In this document: one piece after another, positions 37,540-51,115 of the stretch
Layout of the letters: each line of letters opens with the position of its first letter
How positions within the stretch are numbered: position 1 is the stretch's first letter
Assembly (NCBI GenBank): GCA_030549775.1
Contig: CM060174.1
Coordinates: 93,636,132 to 93,700,131 of the forward strand
Source: Tamarix chinensis
Taxonomy: Eukaryota > Streptophyta > Magnoliopsida > Caryophyllales > Tamaricaceae
Reading direction: 5' to 3'
DNA: 64,000 bases
Program-made: the position numbers and the translations under genes
The notes under the pieces: model-generated
Told to the model about the DNA's origin: nothing
The model's input: only the letters and a program-made list of their open reading frames with translations
Database searches by the model: none

Positions 37540-37552
37540 TTAATGGGCCTTC
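37540..37552 (-). promoter_or_regulatory. GGCCCA (site II-type) promoter element
   Basis: AAGGCCCATTAATC on the - strand, about 100 bp upstream of the TATA box. GGCCCA/TGGGCC elements are common in promoters of constitutively expressed plant genes. Confidence 0.4.
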
Positions 37553-40060
37553 TTGGATGGTCGACTTGTACGAGAAAAAATATGGGTCATTATCAAAAAA
37601 CAAAAGGAAAAATTTGAGACATACAACTATACAAGATACTGCCTGCAATGGACGTAGACGGGAAACAATAACAGAACATAATGTATTGAAACATTTCTCA
37701 TATATTAATGGTTATTGGCATATATTTTTTTTTTCTCCTTCAAAGTTAGACTAAAACATTCTCGACTAAATATTATTATTTCAGTTTTATTTTCAATCTT
37801 TGAAATATTTTTTTTTTCTATATTTTTCTAAATAATGATAAGAAGCGTTGAAGTGGTAGGTATTGTTTCATAATCTCTATTGAAACAAAAAGATCTAGAC
37901 TCTTATTTTTTAGCATATCATATCGGTCATTAAATATTATTTATTTAAATAACTATAAGTATTATTATAGAATAGCATAAAAAATATTTTTTATTTTAGC
38001 TAATCAAGCCTTATTTCATTTGTCTCTTTTTCTCCTTAAGTAAATGATTTTTTATTAATGAAATTAATTTTACGGCAAGACATTATTGCATACCACTTCT
38101 TCCACCTTTTAGAAAGAATTTAAAAGGATAGTTAAACATTCATCCTAGTAAAATTCGGGCAAAAAGATACATATCCATTAGCTTCCCCTTGAGCACAACT
38201 CATGCACAAACAGGTCAAACTCCTTACAGTCACGACGCCTCACACTCCCTGTCAACATATTCTACCGGAAAATAACTCCATCGGAAAAATAAATATTTTT
38301 CGATCCATAGTTCGTCAGGAACGGAACTTTTACTAAGGTTAACGTGAAAATTCTCTGTTTTTAATTGTTTAATAGTAGCTACATAGTAATTAAGGGGACT
38401 ACCAATACCATGTCGGATAATCGCCGCGGAAAAAAGTCTCGACCATTTTTAGCCACTTAGAGTATCAAGTTGTTTGAGAAAGTTCAAATTAATATTTTTT
38501 TTTAATTTTTTATTTACCTATGGCATTTGAAATTTTTTTTCAAAAATATAATCAATCATAGCTTCGGTTTGAACCGTGACAGCTGTTGCCATGCAGTTGA
38601 AGTTTGAATTATAAATAACTATGCTCAATTAAAAAAAACCATGTTTTCAGGACTTGACCGGCGATCAACGACATTTTAAATAGTCGGCAACAGAGGGACT
38701 TCGGCTTTGAATCGTTGGCTTTTTTAGATGGAATAATTGTCGAGACAGACGAATTGTTGTTAATTATGATTAAAACTAATTTTTGCATTTATTTTAGATA
38801 AGAAAATTACCTTCTCAAATATAGATATTGTTCGTTGGTTTAGATGTAAAATTAGGAATTAATGGTTAATATTGTTCTGTTATAGTGGCCAGCATTATCG
38901 GCAAGTCGATACACAATTTTCCTATAATACTAATACTCCCACATACGAGCAAATTTTTTTCGTTTTTTTGAGAACCCAAAGACAAGCAGATATTATTTCT
39001 ATGATCGCAATTTTAAGTATTCTAGTCAAGCTATTACTATATCTCGGGGGAATCCAGTTTTTTAAGTTTACATTTATCTTATTTTAGTTTCTAACTTGTG
39101 TGTATATATCTAACATATCGGATGATGTTTGGTTAAACATTCATTATTTTTCAGTCATAGTTGTTTAAATTTTACACTACTTTTAGTCAATGTATTTTCT
39201 AAAAATGATAAAATAACTATCAACAATATCCAACAACCAATAATTACCGTTCTTCCAAATATACACTCATTAATTTACTATAAATGTAAATGACCTGCAA
39301 AAATAAAACTCGACAAATTTAAAGTTCATTACCCCACTTAAAGCAAACAAAAGTTAAGTATATTTGATTAAAATCAAGATAGAACCACAACTAAAATGAC
39401 TCAATATAAAATTAACTTATGAGTATAAAATAACTAAGATAATCAAAAACTTAAAATACCTTATTGGAATCAGCTTAAACCAACCAAAATCACACCTACC
39501 AAAAAGATAAAATAATCTAAATAAATTGAATCTAAAATAATCTACCCTAATCCAAAACCGAACCAATAACACATATTGTTATGACCATTAACTTGAATCT
39601 AAAATGATTCGACTCGAACATTTACTTGATTTTAAAGACCAAACCCATCATTATTTGCACCCAAAATGGCAACCCATCCAATTTGACACAATAAAATGAT
39701 TCAAAAGTGATCTAAACATAGAAAAGTTTAAACTCAATTCGATGCAAAAGAGTTAAATAACTTAAAATGATCCATAATTGAAATACTCCAATCCGAACTT
39801 GAAACTTCACTCAAAAGAGTAAAACAATTGATAATTTACCCATGAAAAAATGAACATAACCTAATTGGGTTTTAAAAAAATTGAAATGTTCTGTTGAAAG
39901 TATATTTAAGACAAACTTCCAAAAAAAATGAACTAACCTGATCACCTAATTAATGATTATTGCTTTAGGCCCGTCCAAATCCAATACAAGTGAGTCTTTA
40001 CATAAGTCTCCTAGTTTTTGGACACCTATATTTTTAGTTTATATTTCCTACATTTTATGG
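37553..40060. other. Spacer without supported genes
   Basis: AT-rich. At 38640-38720 are words such as GACCGGCGATCAACGAC and TAGTCGGCAACAGAGGG of a kind often found near the ends of plant CACTA-type transposons, without definable ends. At 39390-39790 the motif AAAATGAnTC recurs irregularly. The open frame 38872-39087 has no recognisable feature. Confidence 0.5.
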
Positions 40061-40064
40061 ATGT

Positions 40065-43000
40065 GCAGGAGAAGATCCACAAAGGCATTTAAAGTAATTT
40101 TTAGTAGTTTGCTCTACCACAAGGCCTAAAAGTATAGAAGAAGAACATGTTAAACTTATAGCTTTTCCTTTCTCTTTACATGATTTAGCTAATGATTTAT
40201 CGTACTATCTACTTTCCATATGCACTAATATGTGGGCTCAATTGCAACAAACTTTCCTTGAAAATTTCTTTCTAGCTAATAGAGTAGGCTCAGTAAGAAA
40301 AGTAATATGTGGAATTAGGCAAAATTCAAATGAGTCACTATATAAATATTAGAAAAGGTTTAAGAAATATATAAAATATTATGTGATAGTTGTCCTTAAA
40401 ATTAAATTAGTGACTAATTGTTGATCCAATATTTTTATTAAGGTCCAATACCTCATGATAGGAGTATGATAGATGCATTAAGTGGAGGTGCATTAGTAGA
40501 TAAAACTCTTGATCAAGCTAAACAACTAATATCTAATATGACTGAGAATTCACAATAATTTGGAACTAGGAACGATGTGGGCCAAACAAATAGAGTTAGT
40601 GAAGCTGACGAGCGAGATATTCAAGATCAAATTAAAAAAAAGCCAACCATGTTGCTCATTTAACTACTCTTATATCTACACTTATTGCAGGTGGAGCTCC
40701 GTAAGCTCAAGCTTGTGTTAGCTGTCCTAATTTAACTCATACTACAGATGCTTGTCCTTCTCTACAGGTTTGCGATGTAAATGATGTTGGTGCTTTTACT
40801 AGTCATCCCTTTAGAAAATATGACCTTTTTTTTCTAATGCATATAATGACGGTTGGAGAGATAGTTCAAATCTTTTATATGGACCTAGGACAAATCCACC
40901 AACTTTTAATGCCAATCAAAATAATGTTAGGTCTTCTTTCATACCAAATCCACCTCAAAACCAAAATTCTAGTCCTACACTAGATGATATAGTCAAGGAA
41001 TCGACTAACCAAATTGGTAAAGTTCACACTCAGGGTTCAGAGTATCAAAAGAAAATCAATCCACATTTCCAATAATTAGTTACCAAATAGGAAAACTATG
41101 CACTATTTTAAGTAACATAGAAACTCAATTGTCTAGAAAGATCCCTTCTCAACCCATTCCTAATCCTAAGGAAAATGTTGAGGCTATAACACTTAGAAGT
41201 GGACAGGAATTTTAGGGGACTAAGGGTAAAGAGAGTAAGAATGAGAAAGAATTAGAGGTAAAACCCAAGGGTGATGATAAGAAAGAAATATTAAGTGATG
41301 AAGAAGAGTCTAGAGCAAACCATAAGAAAGATGATCAAACGTCTAAGAGTGTCCCCACTTTTAAATATCCCCTACCTTTTCCCTCCAAGTTTCCTAAATA
41401 TAATAAAGAGGTTATTTACTAGGAAATCTTAGAAACCTTTATGAAAGTGGTAGTAAATATACCTCTTTAGATGTTATTAAGCAGGTGCCCAAATATGCAA
41501 CAAAAAAAAAATTGAAGGAGCCTTGCACTAACAAGAGTCAGTTTAAGAATACTCAAAAGGTGAGTACGGGGGAGAATAATTCTTCCATGATTCAAAAGAA
41601 AATGCCCCCAAAGTGTAAGGACCCGTGTATGGTTACTACTCCTTGTAAGATTGGTAATTTGAGTTTAGGAAGATGCATGCTAGACTTTGATGCTTGAATA
41701 AATGTTATGCCTAAATCTATTTATGAATATTTAAAACTAATATCTTTGAGTAAAAATAATTTTATTATTTAATTAGCAGATATATAAAACGCATACACAT
41801 TAGGAGTACTTGAAGGAGTCTTAGTATAAGTGAATGAATTAATTTTTCCTGCTGATTTTTATATTCTTAATATGGGTGAAAATTCATGTGATAATGCGTC
41901 TTTGCTCTTAAGAAGACCTTTTCTCAAAACTTCTAAAACTAATATTGATCTTCATGAAGGTAATTTAACCATGGAATTTGATAGTGACGTCATTAAGTTT
42001 AACAATTTTGATGCTATAAGATATCTTGATAATTTCAACTCTATGTGCTAAATTGATACTGTTGGTGTCATTGATTTGATTATTCAATAAATTTTTGATG
42101 AGATTCATATGAGTGAATTGTTGCATGAGTTTGAGTATATTCAATCTCCGTGTTTTGTAAGTGAAAACCCTAGAAACTAAGCCAACATTGATAAGGTCCG
42201 ACGTTCATTCTTCTTTCTTATTCTTCTTTCTTGGCTTAACCCCTGACTTATTCAAAACGTCTATCGTCTATTGAGTCGGCACATGAATTAGAAGTTAAAC
42301 CCCTGATTTCTAATCTTAAGCATGCTTTTATAGGGGAATATAAGACTTTACATGTGATTATTTATAATTCTTTAACTCCAACTCAAGAGGATAAAATGCT
42401 AAGTGTGTTAAGGGAACACAAAGAGGCCACATGATGGACTATGGTTGATATTAAAGGAATAAGCCCACCTTTTATGTATGCATAGAATTATCCTAAAAGA
42501 TGATGTTAAACCTGTTACAGAGGCACAACAGAGGCCTCCTATAATGGATGTTATCAAGAAGAAAATCCCAAAGTGGTTAGATGTAGGAGTAATTTATCCT
42601 ATATCAAATTCTAAATGGGTAAATCATATTCATGTGGTACTAAGTAAAATTGGGATTGATGTGGTAGAAAATGCTAAAGGAGAGTATGTCCCAACTAGAG
42701 TCCATAATAGTTGGAGAGTGTGCATAGACTATAATAAATTAAATCAAGCCACTAGAAAATATCACTTTCCATTTTCCTTCGTAGATCAAATGTTGGAAAA
42801 ATTAGCAGAAAAACAATTTTTTTATTTCTTAGATGGGTACTCTGGATATATCTAAGTTGCTATTGCTCCCAAGATCAGGAAAATACTACTTTTACTTGCC
42901 CTTCTAGCACATTTACATGCAGGATAATGCCATTTGGACTTTGCAATGCTCCTAATACATTTCAAAGATGCATGATGAGCATTTTTTATGATCTAATAGA

Positions 43001-45375
43001 ATATAATATTGAGGTTTTATGGAGGACTTTACCGTCTTCGGTGATTCTTTTGATATATTTCTCCATAATATATCTCTTGTGTTGAAAAGAAGCATTGAAA
43101 ATGTCATTTCATGGTAGAATAATGTGGGGCTAGGACAAGTTGTGAATTCAAGAGGGTTGGAAGTTAGTATAGCAAAAATAGAAGTGATTAGGTCATTAAC
43201 TTACCCTACATGTGTGTGTGGCATTAGATCATTATTAGGGCATGTTGGCTTCTATAGGCAATTTATTAAATATTTTTCTAAAATTGCTTATCGTGTGTGT
43301 AATTTGATTTCAAAAGATGTTACATTTCAATTTGATGATAAGTGTAAACAGGATTTTGATTACCTGAAAGAGAAAGTGACTATTTCCCTTGTTATTCCCT
43401 CCCATTTAAAATAATGTGTGGTGTGAGTGATAAAGTAGTAGGAGTCATATTAAGGCAAAATAAGAGAAAAAACCGTATGTGATTTATTATGCTTCTAGAT
43501 CACTTGATCATGTGTAATGTAATTACATTGTGACTAAAAAAGAAATGTATGCAATTGTGTTTGCTTTGGAAAAAATTCATTCTTACTTGCTTGGAATTAC
43601 AGTGGTTGCCTTTTCTAACCATGATGCCCTTAGATATTTTTTGAAAAGGAGAGAATTAAAGCTTAGACTTTTGAAATGGAATATTTTTTTTTGCAAGAAT
43701 TTGATTAGGAAATTAGATATAAGAAGGGTGTTGAGAATCTAGTAGCACATCATCTAAGTAGAATAATGCCTAAATAAGATTGGCCTATACTTTACGAGTT
43801 CTTTCCTAATGAGCAATTATATTAAATGATAGTAGAACCTCCTTGATATGTAGATATTGTGAATTATTTAGTGAATAGGACTTTCCCAAGTAAATTATCA
43901 AGACTCAAAATGTTAAAATAAAATTTGATTCTAAGTATTATTTTTAGGATGATCCATATATATAGAAATCTTATCATTATTAAGTTATCATAATATGTGT
44001 GGATGAATCAGAATATTGTTCTATCTTACATTTTTTCCACACTGATGATGCTGAAGGCCATTTTGGTATCAAGAGAACTGCTTATAAAGTACTTGAATTT
44101 GGTTTTTATTGGCCCACTTTATACAAAGATGATTATTGATTTATGAAGAGTTATGATCAATGTCAAAGGATTGGTAAATTATCTAAGATAAATGAGATGC
44201 CTCAAATTAGTATTATGGTTTGTGAAATTTTGACATCTGGGGTATTGATTTTATGGCCTAATTTCCGTCCTCCTTTGGTTATGTTTACATCATTCTTGTA
44301 GTTAATTATTCCTCTAAGTGGATAGAGGTTAAGGCTGCCGAATTTAATGATGCTAAAATTGTGGCAAAATTTGTGAAAAGTGATATTTATAATAAATTTG
44401 GTGTACCAAATGCAATTGTTAATGACCATAAGACTCATTTTTGTAATCAAACATTTGGTGTTCTTTTGGAAAAATACAATGTCACACATCGTATATTTAC
44501 TAAATATCACCCCCAAAATTGTGAGCAAGTTGAGGTGTTGAATAGGAAAATTAAATAAAATTTAGAGAAAATATTCAAACCCAATAGGAATGATTGGAGT
44601 ATTAGATTAGATGATGAATTTTGGGCTTATAGAAAAGCATTTAAAACTCTAATTGGGATGCCTCCTTATAGGTTAGTTTGGGGAAAAGCTTGTCATTTAC
44701 CGATGTAGATAGAGCATAAGTCATATTGGGCGGTGAGGCAATGCAAGTTAGATTATATGGATGTTGGTAAAGAAAAAAAAGTTATAATTGCAAAAGTTAA
44801 AGGAGTTGAAGATAGAGGCATATCATAATACGATGATATATAAGAAAAAGACCAAGTCCTTTTTATGATAAAATGATAACTAGGAAATCATTCCATATAA
44901 GGCATAAAGTGTTATTATTTGGTTCTTAACTAAATTTATTTCTTAGTTAGCTTCAATCACTGTGGAATATTCTCTTTTTTATTACTAACATCTTTCTTCA
45001 TGGCGTAGTAGAAATTAAAAGTCTGGAAACACGTAAGATTGTTAAAGTGAACGACTACAGATTGAAGGCATTCCACGAACTGGCACAATTGTAGGTAGTT
45101 GAAGATTTTGATTTCAAGACTACATGAAAGTGAGAAGGATGTCGAGTGAACGACATTAACTAAAGGCGTTGCTTGAGAGCCGACCCAATGATAACCATAT
45201 TTGCTTTCTTAAACACTATCTATTTAGTTTATTTTATCTCGTTTGTTTGGTTGGTTATAGTGCTTTTGTTTCTTTAGGATGTGTATGTTGTTAATATGAG
45301 CCTACCTTATACTTAATTATGATTATATCTTAAATTGCAAACGGTGTAAGATTTAAGTCTAGGGAAGGGACATAT
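40065..45375 (+). mobile_element. Athila-lineage Ty3/Gypsy internal region, heavily decayed
   Basis: The order of recognisable parts on the + strand is as follows. Gag (40065-40350) has KLIAFPFSLHDLAND and VRKVICGIRQ. A gag C-terminal piece has MIDALSGGAL-like sequence near 40470, and a zinc-knuckle-like region near 40720 has C-V-S-C-P. A segment VEAITLRSGQEF lies near 41180. The protease zone (41485-42050) has KDPCMVTTPCKIGN and an MLDFDA in place of the usual DLGA. RT (42478-42880) has PTRVHNSWRVCIDYNKLNQATR and YFLDGYSGY. RNase H lies around 43120-43740, and integrase fragments around 44030-44720 include NKFGVPNAIVNDHKTHF. The end has KVNDYRLKAFHE (45050). The GCTTGAGAGCCGACCCAA signature (45165-45190) and a purine tract (45357-45374) close it. 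Stops occur every few dozen codons. LTRs are not identified. Confidence 0.85.
45357..45374 (+). promoter_or_regulatory. Polypurine tract of the Athila-type element
   Basis: AAGTCTAGGGAAGGGACA resembles the AAGTTTGGGGGAGGG tract that precedes the 3' LTR in this lineage. The expected LTR should start just after it, but I cannot follow it. Confidence 0.5.
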
Positions 45376-48300
45376 TATTTTATATATTTTTTTTGATAGT
45401 TTTTATAAAGAAAAAAAATAATACATTATGCAAAACAAGATTCTTGCCTATCAGGTTCCTGTAGGCTATTTACCATCAGTATTATAGAGCTAACATTTTT
45501 TTAGAACATAGTGTTTCATTTCTATTTATTTGTTTAGTCTGTCATATAAAAAAATTACAAAATTACAAATAAAGGTAGAATAAGCGAGGAGGTGGAAATG
45601 AATGATTAAGAACTCCACGTATACAAATTGTTTTTTGCATAAGTTAGATTATGCGTAACTACTTCTTTGATTTGCAGTATTCTAATAAAAGGGGACAATT
45701 CTTGATACTCCATTTATGCATATACCATTTTAGATTTAAGCTAGTAGCTTATTTGGTGAGTTCTAACTTATCTTCAAAACTATTTTAACTTATCTAACCC
45801 TTATTCACCCTTTTGATATAGCAATTAAGATTTTATTTCATGTCTCTTTATACTAATTGTAGTATACGTTGGAGAGAGGGAGAGAGAGAGAGAGAGATAT
45901 GGTGTGAAAAAAGATGGAGAGAAAACTTGAGGTACCAATGTCGAAAATAGGGGTGAAAAGTTCACTAAATCCTTGTGACGAGTAGGATAGAGTACAAAAC
46001 ACACCTACTTTGGTGAAACATGGCTCGAGTAAATGAAAAAATGTGGAAAGAAGAAGAAGAAGAAGAAAGTGAAAAAAATAATTCTCTCATTGCACATACT
46101 GTCAGTGTTATGAATAGCATGTGAGATAGATAATAGGAACTCAATATACTTATCAAAGAAGTGATAAACCTAATCTAAGTATGTTTTCAAAAAAAAAAAA
46201 GAATCAATTTTTAACTAACTAACTTTTTATGATTAGTGACCAGCTTTTTTTTAAATGATTATTTGTTTTCGATTGAGTTTTGAGTTAGTGGTCATTTTTA
46301 CCGTAAGAATGTAAAGATAATAATTAATATGACATTATTTGCTTGTTTATGATGTAATTATATTTATGGAAGAAATATTAGTTAATGTGTTGATTTGTTA
46401 GAGAACAACCAAAGTTTAATTGTAGGGTAATTAAAAATCCTACATTTTTAACTCAACTCATTAGCCCCGACCAAATTCAAGACACCACATTTTTAACACA
46501 ACTATAATAAATTATATTTTAATTTAATTCAATTACTTGCAAAGATCCTATATTAAATTAATTGCTACTTGTTTCGGTTACACTTTAACATGCTAAAATT
46601 AATAGAATAGTTATAACCCTTAATCCTAAATATAAAATTAATCGGGTTTCATATAAAGGATAAGAGTTTAAACATTAATCACAAATATGATTTATATATC
46701 AATAAAGAAGAATTTGTAACCCATGATATTCTGGTACAATAAAAATCAACACTTAATAAAATATGGCTACTAAAAGTTAATACAAATCACATGTATAATT
46801 AGGAATACATCAAAATTAAACAGAAAATTATATAAGAATAAGTAAATTAAGAATAAGAACAATAACTTTTCGATTTAAAGTGCACTTGTAGTTGGCTAAT
46901 CCCCACAATGTCACAAACCCTTACGCTTATTATGATTATTCCTTCTATTTATATAACTACTAAAATTTAATTTAATAATTTATTAATTTATATGTGGGGT
47001 AGAGTAGGGAGAAGGATCAACACTAGATGAACTCTTGGTAGCCTTCTACGCGTGGGACTATAGTCTTCTAGATTTTTTTATCTTTTGTTCTGAGCGTCCC
47101 ATTCACCATGTGTGTGATATATCTATATATACGCATACTACACAATACTTAGGTTGATCATTTTTTTTCTTGCAGTGCATGTCACATAAGACCACTGAGA
47201 TTTTGGCCTTTGGTCTTATCTTTGTTTCCTGTTTGGTTTCGTATTTTTTGCAACTATTTTGCTTTGTGCTTACTTTTTTCTTTTGTTCATGTTTTGTAGA
47301 ATGGCGCTAGGGTTCATGTAATTGTTGTTTCACAACAAAAATAAGGAGAATGTATTACTCTTATTCCAATATTCACCTAATAAATTCAGCAATAACTTTA
47401 AGCTCGAATTTAACCATTTTATGATTAAATTTAACATAAATCCCTTGAAATAAAAATTATAAATATTATTTTTATATTTTCATGGAAATTTAAATCACCT
47501 CAATTTGATTTCATACAAAAAATTCATAGCCAAAATACAACATATTGTCAATATTCATATGAATTTATCAATGTGCTCGAATTTAATTAGAATTTTGAGA
47601 TTATTAATATTTTAAGCAAATAGTTATAAATAATAGAAATAACCTTAATTATTACTCAAATAAATGACTAAAAACTTAAATTAAGAGGGTATAAAATATA
47701 TAAAAATATGTACTCATCAGACTGATCGCATGGTTCTGCCTATTTTTGATATACATGTTTATTATTTATTGATTATTCCTTAATGTTTTTATTATAAAAT
47801 TTTCATTATCTAGTGACATTAAATAATTAAATTGGTCATGAATAATTGAAATTCAAGAAATATTAATTGATGAATTACGTGGTATGATTTGGAAGCCTTG
47901 TTGGGTTTGAATTTGGTGTTATCTCCTGAACACCTAATTTGGTGCCTTATATGCCTTGATTTGTGTTTGTGTTATCACTTGAAAACACTCAATTGGTTAG
48001 TAATGAATTTCATTTGTGATATCATCTATTAACTATTCATAATGGAATTAAGACGTTAATTGAGCTTTTTTCTTTGGCTCTCGGGCTAGCTAACCAGGAG
48101 TTAATGGGTGTGTCACTCTTGCATTTACTAATTTTCACTCAATACATATTTCTTTTTCTAATAGGTTGTGGTTGGTAGGGGTATGCATGCATTTATAAGG
48201 TATATGATTAATACTAAGGTAGATCGACATGGCATCAGTGCCTAGTTCAAATGGGTACGGTATCCCTATATGAGCATTTTAGCACTTTGTATACCTAGAA

Positions 48301-49950
48301 CTTAGGTAGGTGTGGTATCCCAAACTATTTCAGCCCTTGCGATAGATGCACTCAATGTGTGGTGGGTGTAGTGTACCCTAATAAAACTCCTAGATATATT
48401 GTAACTATGGGTAGTGAGCATGGTATCCCATTGATGTGTATAGTGTTGGCATGAACTTTTTTCATGGTGAAAAAGTGAGTGTGTTTGCTCAAATACTTAA
48501 TAAATGAAAAAAATGTGATAGGTGAATGCATGAATGATAATATGAGCTATCTTACACGAGTAGCCTATGTTGTTTTTATCTTTTTCATGATTTGAATCCG
48601 AGCTTGTTTTATAACTTGTTATCATGTGACCTCAATATGTAGCACGAGTCATTACCATGCTTCAAGTAGTTTGTTTTACCAGTACTTCACTATAATTATA
48701 TTAAATTTGTATAATTATTGTGATGATCCAGCTTTTTTTTTTGGTGAATAAAAAAATGATTTGCAAAGGTATGACTCTCAGTTGAAGTATATCAAGGATG
48801 ACAACGTGGATTAGTAGACGGTCATTGCTTGAAAATCAAAATTCACATTTCTACTTTAGTTGAGAGTTAGGTTAGCCAATTTAGATAGTTTTTTCAACTA
48901 TGTTGTGATATTTTTATTCTTATCAGTTATTAAAACTCTGATATTTGATTCCTTTATTTAGATTTTGTATTTCTCTCCCTTCTACCATTTTTTCATCCTT
49001 ATCAAGTCGTGCATGCATTCTTGTGTTCATTCATTAGGTTTTCCGTACATCAAACATGTGTTAGGTGATGATTACACTTCTCCCATGATCAATGTGGTGG
49101 TAACATCTCACGATTTTTTTTCAATCGCTTCCACACCATCTTTAAAATGAAAATTTGCAATCTTAAAATTTGGGTGTGTTTCTAATACTCTTCTTAGTGC
49201 TTTAAGATCTCATTTTGAAATTAAGAAAAAAAACAATAAATAAGGTATGAAAATGTAGTAATTAATGTCATTATACTAACATATTTTTCCTCTGTCAAAG
49301 GAGAACCCCATTTTCTATCATTTTAGTGCATGCCTTTATAATCTTCCATTTCACTTAATATTTTTTTTTACCAAGGGTTTGCCTATAATATTTAATAAAA
49401 CGAATAAGCATATTCACAATATTATAATTATAATTTTTGTATACTTTCTTATGACAATACACTGATATTAAAGTAGAACCATGAAGTTTATGATTTGATT
49501 GTTTTACTTTATTAGCTATATTCACTTAAGCTATAACCTACATAAATATCACTTACATTAATAACATATTTATATAATCAAAATCTTTAACTTATAATTT
49601 ACATATTACCTTGACTTATAGAGAGTTCTAGAACTATATCAATCTTTTCTAGTCGGTCTCATTGATTGTCAAAAAGCATTTCAGTTGGATTTTTATTGTA
49701 AAACTACTTCATCTTACACTTTATATTGATGTATGTATCATCCAACAACCTTTCCAAACCATCATTGCTATATGGACAAAGCGCATCTCACTTATTCTCC
49801 TCTAAATCAAACAAACCATGCACAAATTAATATAATAATAAAAAAGAATTAAATATAATTTATAATGTTTAAAATTAAAAGTGTGTAATATTTTATTATA
49901 GGAAAATAGAATTTTAGTAGCAAAAGAAATAATTACATACTCACTATCCA
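45376..49950. other. AT-rich spacer
   Basis: It should contain the decayed 3' LTR of the Athila element near its left edge. It holds a (GA)n run at 45872-45898 and a set of about four diverged units around GGTGTGGTATCCC at 48255-48440. No gene is supported. Short open frames at 45965-46156 (-) and 48965-49150 (+) show nothing recognisable. Confidence 0.5.
48255..48440 (+). repeat. Degenerate tandem units around GGTGTGGTATCCC
   Basis: GGTACGGTATCCC, GGTGTGGTATCCC, GGTGTAGTGTACCC and GAGCATGGTATCCC recur at roughly 55-70-bp spacing. The structure recalls the arrays inside the A-E elements but has a different motif. Confidence 0.5.
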
Positions 49951-50141
49951 ATCACATCATCCAGAATATGGATCTACATACTATCTTTAGATATCCTAAG
50001 CCCATACACGCACTTGTAAATAATGGAGATGACAATTTCTTCAAAATAAAAAGGGAGGACCAACTCTTGCATGAGAAAATATGTCTATTCCATTCATACC
50101 AAACACGAGCAACTATGGTACCATATAATGCACAGAGCATG
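49951..50141 (-). pseudogene. LINE remnant (segment before RNase H), right part
   Basis: On the - strand, 50140 downward encodes LYGTIVARVWYEWNRHIFS, matching the pattern ...Y.IW.ERN.R.F common to the stretch between RT and RNase H in plant LINEs. The fragment continues on the far side of copy B (54833-54930), where LRMTCSVHY-type sequence precedes it. Copy B therefore inserted into this LINE. No catalytic motif remains. Confidence 0.5.
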
Positions 50142-50744
50142 TGTAATACCCCGTATTTTTAAAATTCAGATTTATTAAGTTTAATGATTTTAATAGCGTA
50201 ATTTGATGTAAACAATTAATTATTTTAATTTCGATTCGTTTTATGGATTTATCAACGATTTTGAATTCATAATTGAATGTAATTAATTATTTTCGGGAAG
50301 TAATATTTTATCGACGTTTTAATTAATTGAATGTAATATTTTTGGGAAGTTTAAATTAAAAATAGTTTCGGAACTTATTTAAGAATTTCTTTTTGAAATT
50401 AATTTTCTTCCGTTCTACGCTTTTTAGTTTGCGGAAAAACGATTTCGAAAATTATTAAAATTAGTCTTGATTTATTAGAATTTGACTTAAACATTTCATT
50501 ATATACTTCTAAATAATTTTTCGAGGTCTTATAATACATTTCCGTAAATAATATAAATTTTTATGTTCGTTGTTAAATCCTTCCGAAAATGTTTTCGAAA
50601 TTCTTTATATAGCCTTTTTATTTATTTTAAGCCTTCAGATTCGTTCGTAATAAATTTTCGTTAGATAAATTTTATATAAAATCTTCCAATAATATTTTTA
50701 TATTTTTAGTATTTTATTTTATGTGTATTTGTAATAATAATAAT

Positions 50745-51115
50745 AAAAAAAACTCAGCACCCGACCGGTGCCCCAGCCCCAGCCCCTCTCCCTCTTCCTT
50801 TTTCTCTCCTTCTCTTCTTTCTCCCTTTCCCGTGCGTCCCTGTGCCGCAACCCTAACCCTAGCCAGCCACCCCTTCTCCCAGCTGCCCCTCCTTGCTTCG
50901 CCCCGCCGGCCGAGCTCCGACCGCCATAGACCCGCACAGCAGCCCCAACCGACCGCTGCAGCAGTAGCAGCGCGACAGCAGCCCACACAGCAGTGCAACG
51001 GCGGGCGACAACAGCAGCAGCAGGAGGCCACGCAACTCGCGACACCGCCCGGCCACCGGCGAGCCACCCTCGTTCTCCGACGAAGCTTCTCCGGCATTTT
51101 CTTGTCCCGATTGTG
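50745..51115 (+). other. GC-rich leader of copy B
   Basis: Follows an A-rich TATA-poor stretch (TAATAATAATAAAAAAAAC). It is rich in C and CT (CCCAGCCCCAGCCCC, CTCTCCTTCTC), passes through CCCTAACCCTAGCC, and ends in CACCGGCGAGCCACC...GAAGCTTC, which is shared with copy A. It resembles a transcribed LTR leader. The frames it leaves open on both strands (up to 132 codons) are not conserved in sequence between copies. Confidence 0.5.

Noticed and set aside
38872..39087. 71-codon frame considered as an organelle-derived gene
   Set aside because: I could not match it to any plastid or mitochondrial protein, and the surrounding DNA has no organelle character.
50851..50866. Telomere-like CCCTAACCCTAG
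   Set aside because: Only two units, inside the copy B leader. AAACCCTA words are common in plant leaders and do not show a telomeric tract.
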